Virus record (IMG/VR): IMGVR_UViG_3300042446_001866
Coordinates: 1 to 21,309 of that record
Length of the DNA: 21,309 nucleotides
Direction: 5' to 3' (one strand)
Source of the DNA: a virus
Shown: piece after piece, positions 19,086 to 21,309 of the stretch
How the letters are laid out: each line of letters begins with the position of its first letter
Numbering within the stretch: the stretch's first letter is position 1
Program-made: the position numbers and the translations under genes
The notes under the pieces: model-generated
Told to the model about the DNA's origin: nothing
The model's database searches: none
Seen by the model: the letters and a program-made list of their open reading frames with translations, nothing else

Positions 19086-20176
19086 TTACACCTTACGATT
19101 TACATAAACATTTAAACGTTTACTTGCCTTTTGTCAGTGATATTTTTGCGATAAAATCGGCTGTTACGGGTGGTATAATCAATAGCCAACGACAGGCCGT
19201 TTTAAGTGTTGCAAGTCCTGATTTGTTTGCGGTTGGGTATTCTTACCACCTGCCAAATGTAAGCCAAATAAACCCATGCTTATTATGCGAAAGTCTAGGC
19301 GGCGGCATGTATAATTTGACGTTTGAGAATGGTCATAATCTAATCACGCCCCAGCTGCAAAATGACGACAAAACGGTGATTTTGCAGGGTAACTGGTCAA
19401 GCGCTGAAATTGTCGAGGTTGTTAATCGTTACACGGTGACAGTCAAATCCACAAGCGGTGATTTGTTTGTTGGCAGCCAATTGTGGGCTTTAGATAGCGA
19501 AACCGCATGGTGTAATTGTTCGAGTATTGATGGCAGCGTGGTCACTTTTGACTTAGGCGACGGGTACGTTTACCCTTGCGAGTTGCAGATAAATGACGTG
19601 ATAGCTGGGCAAAACGTTTACATTGTCGATACACCCGAACGGGTGGCGCGTGTTTATCACGACAACGCGCTAAACAACAACCCCTACTCATTATTTATCG
19701 TCTTTGATAAGCGCGAGACAATCGCAAGTAAAGATTCGGAAGCTGGCACGATCACAGCAGCGCACGGCAAAAGCTACAAAGAAATGAAGGTGAAAACTGA
19801 CATTGATTTGTTTGTCGTTTGGCAGCAAAATAAAAGCGACGAAGCACATATAATCGCCGCGAACGAGGCTTCAGATATGGTTTATAATGTCTTAAACGCC
19901 TGCCTGTTTGGGTTAAATGTTGGCAATGACGCAATGCAAGTTGTGCCAACATCAAGCGGTTATGCGAAGTCGGCAGATTTTGATAATTATATTCACCAAT
20001 TTAGCTATCAAGCACTTGATACGATTGATATTGTTAGCGGTGGACTGTACAATGACAAGCGAGTTGCGGTTGAGCGGCTCATGACTTTAAATCTTAACAT
20101 CGACGCGAGAACAAGCTGGGCTGGCAACAAAGCGCCGAAACTTTTGGAGGTTCATCAAGATTATGGGAATATTTAA
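19082..20176 (+). CDS. Tail terminator-region protein with an inserted beta domain (candidate)
   Basis: The 364-aa product lies where the tail terminator is expected, between gp10 and the sheath. The N-terminal ~70 residues (YDLHKHLNVYLPFVSDIFAI) and the C-terminal ~180 (NPYSLFIVFDKRET, EAHIIAANEASDMVYNVLNA) resemble tail-terminator proteins. A beta-rich insert at about 75-170 contains NGHNLITPQLQNDDKTVILQ and NRYTVTVKSTSGDLFVGS, similar to modules found in virion proteins. Terminators are usually 130-200 aa, so this one is long. It overlaps the next gene. Confidence 0.5.
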   Translation: MITPYDLHKHLNVYLPFVSDIFAIKSAVTGGIINSQRQAVLSVASPDLFAVGYSYHLPNVSQINPCLLCESLGGGMYNLTFENGHNLITPQLQNDDKTVILQGNWSSAEIVEVVNRYTVTVKSTSGDLFVGSQLWALDSETAWCNCSSIDGSVVTFDLGDGYVYPCELQINDVIAGQNVYIVDTPERVARVYHDNALNNNPYSLFIVFDKRETIASKDSEAGTITAAHGKSYKEMKVKTDIDLFVVWQQNKSDEAHIIAANEASDMVYNVLNACLFGLNVGNDAMQVVPTSSGYAKSADFDNYIHQFSYQALDTIDIVSGGLYNDKRVAVERLMTLNLNIDARTSWAGNKAPKLLEVHQDYGNI

Positions 20177-20387
20177 GAATTTTTCGCCTGCTGTTAACTT
20201 AACTTGCGGCCTAAAAGGTTGTAAAATAAGCGTAAAAGTAGGCGATGACGAGCTACCAGTTGACGGCGATTTGCGACAGTTGGCAAAGCAGGGGTTGTTA
20301 GTTGCAGAGCAAAGAGCCGTTGAGCAAATGGTAGATTTTACAGTAGACAAACTTCAATCAAAAAGGAAAAAACATGGCAACGATTAA
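20163..20387 (+). CDS. Small protein between terminator and sheath genes
   Basis: The 74-aa product overlaps the previous gene by 14 bp; GGAGG is about 12 nt upstream of the ATG, a long but usable spacing. It has a beta-type start (NFSPAVNLTCGLKGCKISVK) and a helical, basic end (VDFTVDKLQSKRKKHGND). No family is recognised. Its stop overlaps the beginning of the sheath gene, so it is likely co-translated. Confidence 0.55.
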   Translation: MGIFKNFSPAVNLTCGLKGCKISVKVGDDELPVDGDLRQLAKQGLLVAEQRAVEQMVDFTVDKLQSKRKKHGND

Positions 20388-21309
20388 CGAGCCAGTTGTA
20401 AATGTAAGGCTAATCCCAGCGCCGACTGGCGTTAAGCTTTCACCACGTCGCGCCCTATTGGTGGCCACTTTGCCACCAACAAAGTCGGCATTATTCGGCG
20501 CTGCCAACTTTAAGTTTTTGCAAGATTCTCAAGCCTTGAGTTTTGAGCAAAAAACAAAAAAAGAATTGGCCGATTTGTTAGGCACAGGCCGCGCTTTTCA
20601 CACGATGCAACAAGCTATCGCAGGTTCTGCTAAGCAGTACCCAATCGATATTTTGTTGCTAAAAAATGAGGCGGCAACCGATACAACGACCATCACGTTT
20701 GGCGCAACGGCAGCGAATGATGGCACTTTGACTTTGTCGGTTTTTGATGCGTTTCAGTTTACGTTTAAAGTAGATTTTAAAGCAGGCGATACTAAAGCAT
20801 CTGTCGTGGCTAAAATCATAAATCAGCTTGCGTCAAAAGAGAACGCCCCGTTCTATTTCACATCAAGCGTGGGCGATTTAACCATCACTTGGCTGGACGG
20901 ATTTAACTCAAAATCCACGCCAATTCACATCAAATGTTTAGATTCTGGGCTTGCCCCGGTGATTGAGAACGTAAGCAACACAGCGCCAACACAACCAAGC
21001 GTGAGCTTTTTCGATGTTGTCGGTGACCAGCGATACACCACGATTTTGTGGCCTGATTATTACGCCGGTTCAATCCAAAACGTGTTATTGCCGTATTTGT
21101 CAGGCAGATTAAACGTTTACAACAACATTTTGGACGGAATTGGTTACTGTACTTTGACCGATACCGCCGTAAATATGTTGACTTTCACCGAAACGTTTAA
21201 CGGCGAAGGCGTTGTAATTTCTGCGCATAATTTGATTGACGGCTTGTTTGACGCATCAATTGGTGCAGCTGATACGCAATGCCCCGATATGTTGATGGCT
21301 TTTAGCGCT
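20374..21309 (+). CDS. Tail sheath protein (5' part; continues beyond window)
   Basis: The gene starts at 20374 behind AAAAGGAAAA and stays open to the window end (312 codons). Recognisable features are an N-terminus with SPRRALLVATLPPTKSALF, a beta-rich middle (TTTITFGATAANDGTLTLSV), then GDQRYTTILWPDYYAGSIQN, LLPYLSGRLNVYNN and FNGEGVVISAHNLIDGLFDA. These fit contractile-tail sheath proteins of the Mu gpL type. It indicates a myovirus. The 3' part, usually carrying the most conserved C-terminal domain, is outside the window. Confidence 0.8.
   Translation, partial: MATINEPVVNVRLIPAPTGVKLSPRRALLVATLPPTKSALFGAANFKFLQDSQALSFEQKTKKELADLLGTGRAFHTMQQAIAGSAKQYPIDILLLKNEAATDTTTITFGATAANDGTLTLSVFDAFQFTFKVDFKAGDTKASVVAKIINQLASKENAPFYFTSSVGDLTITWLDGFNSKSTPIHIKCLDSGLAPVIENVSNTAPTQPSVSFFDVVGDQRYTTILWPDYYAGSIQNVLLPYLSGRLNVYNNILDGIGYCTLTDTAVNMLTFTETFNGEGVVISAHNLIDGLFDASIGAADTQCPDMLMAFSA

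Overview
The window is about 21 kb of a tailed-phage genome or prophage. It looks like a dsDNA caudovirus of a Gram-negative, AT-leaning host; I could not fix the host from sequence. Evidence: a leftward recombination operon, a lambda-like rightward replication block, and a HK97-type packaging and head cluster running into neck, tail-terminator and tail-sheath genes. The sheath implies a contractile (myovirus) tail. Integrase, lysis and repressor genes are not in the window.

Layout. 1-962 (minus strand): a Sak/DUF1071 single-strand annealing protein (cut by the window edge), a 36-aa peptide ending in an SSB-like acidic tip, and a 140-aa early protein. 963-1140: divergent promoters. 1141-4459 (plus): a Cro-sized DNA-binding protein, two small winged-helix proteins flanking a DUF4116-like protein, a promoter plus pseudoknotted RNA (2213-2320), a replication initiator whose gene carries four 16-bp-period iterons (probable origin), a possible helicase loader and two small proteins. 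4460-5368: 900 bp without protein genes but dense in RNA structure. It holds a folded segment, a complete promoter-to-terminator small RNA (4872-4966), and a 310-nt leader from its own promoter, with a multibranched domain, two hairpins with exactly complementary 6-nt loops, and a sequestered Shine-Dalgarno. 5369-8318: accessory genes, including a zinc-knuckle-like protein, tandem paralogues, a frameshifted gene, small membrane proteins, a SpoT/MESH1-like HD hydrolase and a TM2 protein. 8329-10671: a three-gene cassette of ParB-like protein, ABC-ATPase fused to a GNAT acetyltransferase, and formyltransferase; a candidate nucleic-acid modification system. 10684-21309: terminase small and large subunits, portal, Mu F-like head morphogenesis protein, collagen-like head fibre, prohead protease, major capsid protein, head-tail connectors, tail terminator candidate and tail sheath (cut by the window edge).

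How it fits together: the early left operon supplies recombination, and the right operon supplies initiation at an origin embedded in the initiator gene. The RNA-rich interval probably separates early replication genes from accessory genes and controls translation of the latter. The modification cassette sits just before the late packaging and morphogenesis genes, where it could act on DNA before packaging. The most interesting parts are the RNA island (4460-5368), the pseudoknotted RNA at 2213-2320, and the ParB/ABC-GNAT/formyltransferase cassette.
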